A DNA stretch of 5,716 nucleotides. It comes from Pseudomonadota bacterium. GTDB lineage: Bacteria; Pseudomonadota; Alphaproteobacteria; Micropepsales; Micropepsaceae. Where the stretch lies: positions 1 through 5,716 of the forward strand of contig JAEZBK010000251.1 of NCBI GenBank assembly GCA_023427355.1. The letters run 5' to 3'. This document shows, piece by piece, positions 5,489 to 5,716 of this stretch; within the stretch, counting starts at the first letter, position 1, and each line of letters begins with the position of its first letter. The notes beneath the pieces were generated by a model. It saw only the letters and a list, made by a program, of their open reading frames with translations, was not told where the DNA came from and did not search any database. A program made the translations under genes and the position numbers.

Positions 5489-5716
5489 ATGCGTCAGGTA
5501 ATTCCACAGATGCTGGGTAAGGCCTTGGCACGGGCCCTTCGCGTCGCGTCTTTCCTGGCGGCTTTTGCGGCTTTTGGCGTTGCGCTGGTCGTTACGCCCG
5601 GTGAAGCCCAGCCATTGCCTTTGGACCCCCAGACTTTGCAGCAGATGCAGCAGTTGCAGCGCCAGGGTGGCCTTCCGGCCGTTCCCGCCCAGTATGACCC
5701 CACCCAGCAGCAGCCC
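5489..5716 (+). CDS. Secreted Q/P-rich protein, probable outer-membrane polysaccharide export protein, C-terminus cut by window edge
   Basis: The frame is open from ATG 5489 to the window end, giving 76 residues. A strong ribosome site, GAGG (5480-5483), lies 5 nt upstream. A second ATG at 5510 (M8) has no comparable site. Residues 1-18 are basic, 19-35 form a hydrophobic core (V-A-S-F-L-A-A-F-A-A-F...), and T-P-G-E-A|Q-P gives a good signal peptidase I site after A40. The exported part starts Q-P-L-P-L-D-P-Q and continues with L-Q-Q-M-Q-Q-L-Q-R-Q (50-59) and more Pro/Gln. Low-complexity Q-rich heads of this sort precede the Poly_export/SLBB domains in many alphaproteobacterial export proteins, and a divergent yjbH with a Wzz operon nearby fits that role. 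No domain is visible within the window, so the coding call is firm but the function is an inference from context. Confidence 0.75.
   Translation, partial: MRQVIPQMLGKALARALRVASFLAAFAAFGVALVVTPGEAQPLPLDPQTLQQMQQLQRQGGLPAVPAQYDPTQQQP
5636..5662 (+). repeat. Three tandem 9-nt units coding L/M-Q-Q
   Basis: TTGCAGCAG, ATGCAGCAG and TTGCAGCGC follow each other in frame and encode LQQ-MQQ-LQR in the mature N-terminal part of the exported protein. The units differ at one base, and at two more in the third copy. Such a stretch may vary in copy number by slippage and probably forms a short helix or flexible linker. Confidence 0.6.

Overview
The window looks like part of an exopolysaccharide (EPS) or capsule gene region from a GC-rich Gram-negative bacterium. 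The protein style, with its Wzz, YjbH and OM-export type proteins, together with the base composition, fits an alphaproteobacterium, probably a sphingomonad. That taxonomic call is an inference from general resemblance, not from a marker gene. There are no RNA genes, mobile elements or CRISPR arrays. Nearly all of the sequence is accounted for by five genes, two of which run off the window edges.

Layout from left to right. (1) 685..1, minus strand: the N-terminal 228 residues of a multi-spanning membrane protein resembling O-antigen/EPS polymerases or ligases (Wzy/WaaL-like), cut by the window edge. (2) 1571..687, minus: a two-TM chain-length regulator of the Wzz family without a kinase domain. 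It lies directly upstream of gene 1 with a single base between stop and start, so the two form an operon. A good sigma-70-like promoter (TTGACA, 16 bp, TCTAAT) precedes it. (3) 1572-1731: a divergent control region holding an inverted repeat that touches the -35 boxes proposed for both directions. (4) 1732..2733, plus: an extended short-chain dehydrogenase/NAD-dependent sugar epimerase-dehydratase with intact cofactor and catalytic motifs. (5) 5230..2750, minus: a large YjbH-family outer-membrane beta-barrel protein starting at GTG. It converges on the epimerase gene, and a small palindrome covers both stop regions. (6) 5231-5488: a second divergent control region rich in hairpins, one of which contains the yjbH Shine-Dalgarno sequence. 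(7) 5489..5716+, plus: the first 76 residues of a secreted Q/P-rich protein, cut by the window edge, probably an outer-membrane polysaccharide export (Wza/GumB/SLBB-type) protein.

Read together: the epimerase would supply or modify a nucleotide sugar, the Wzy-like protein would polymerise repeat units, Wzz would set chain length, and the right-hand export protein and YjbH would serve the outer-membrane end. No glycosyltransferase, flippase or tyrosine kinase is visible, so the rest of the pathway must lie outside the window. I see no wholly new system here. The points most worth a second look are the structured yjbH leader, the shared operator-like repeat between wzz and the epimerase gene, the enlarged middle domain of the YjbH protein, and an exact in-frame 19-nt repeat joining its first and last barrel regions.
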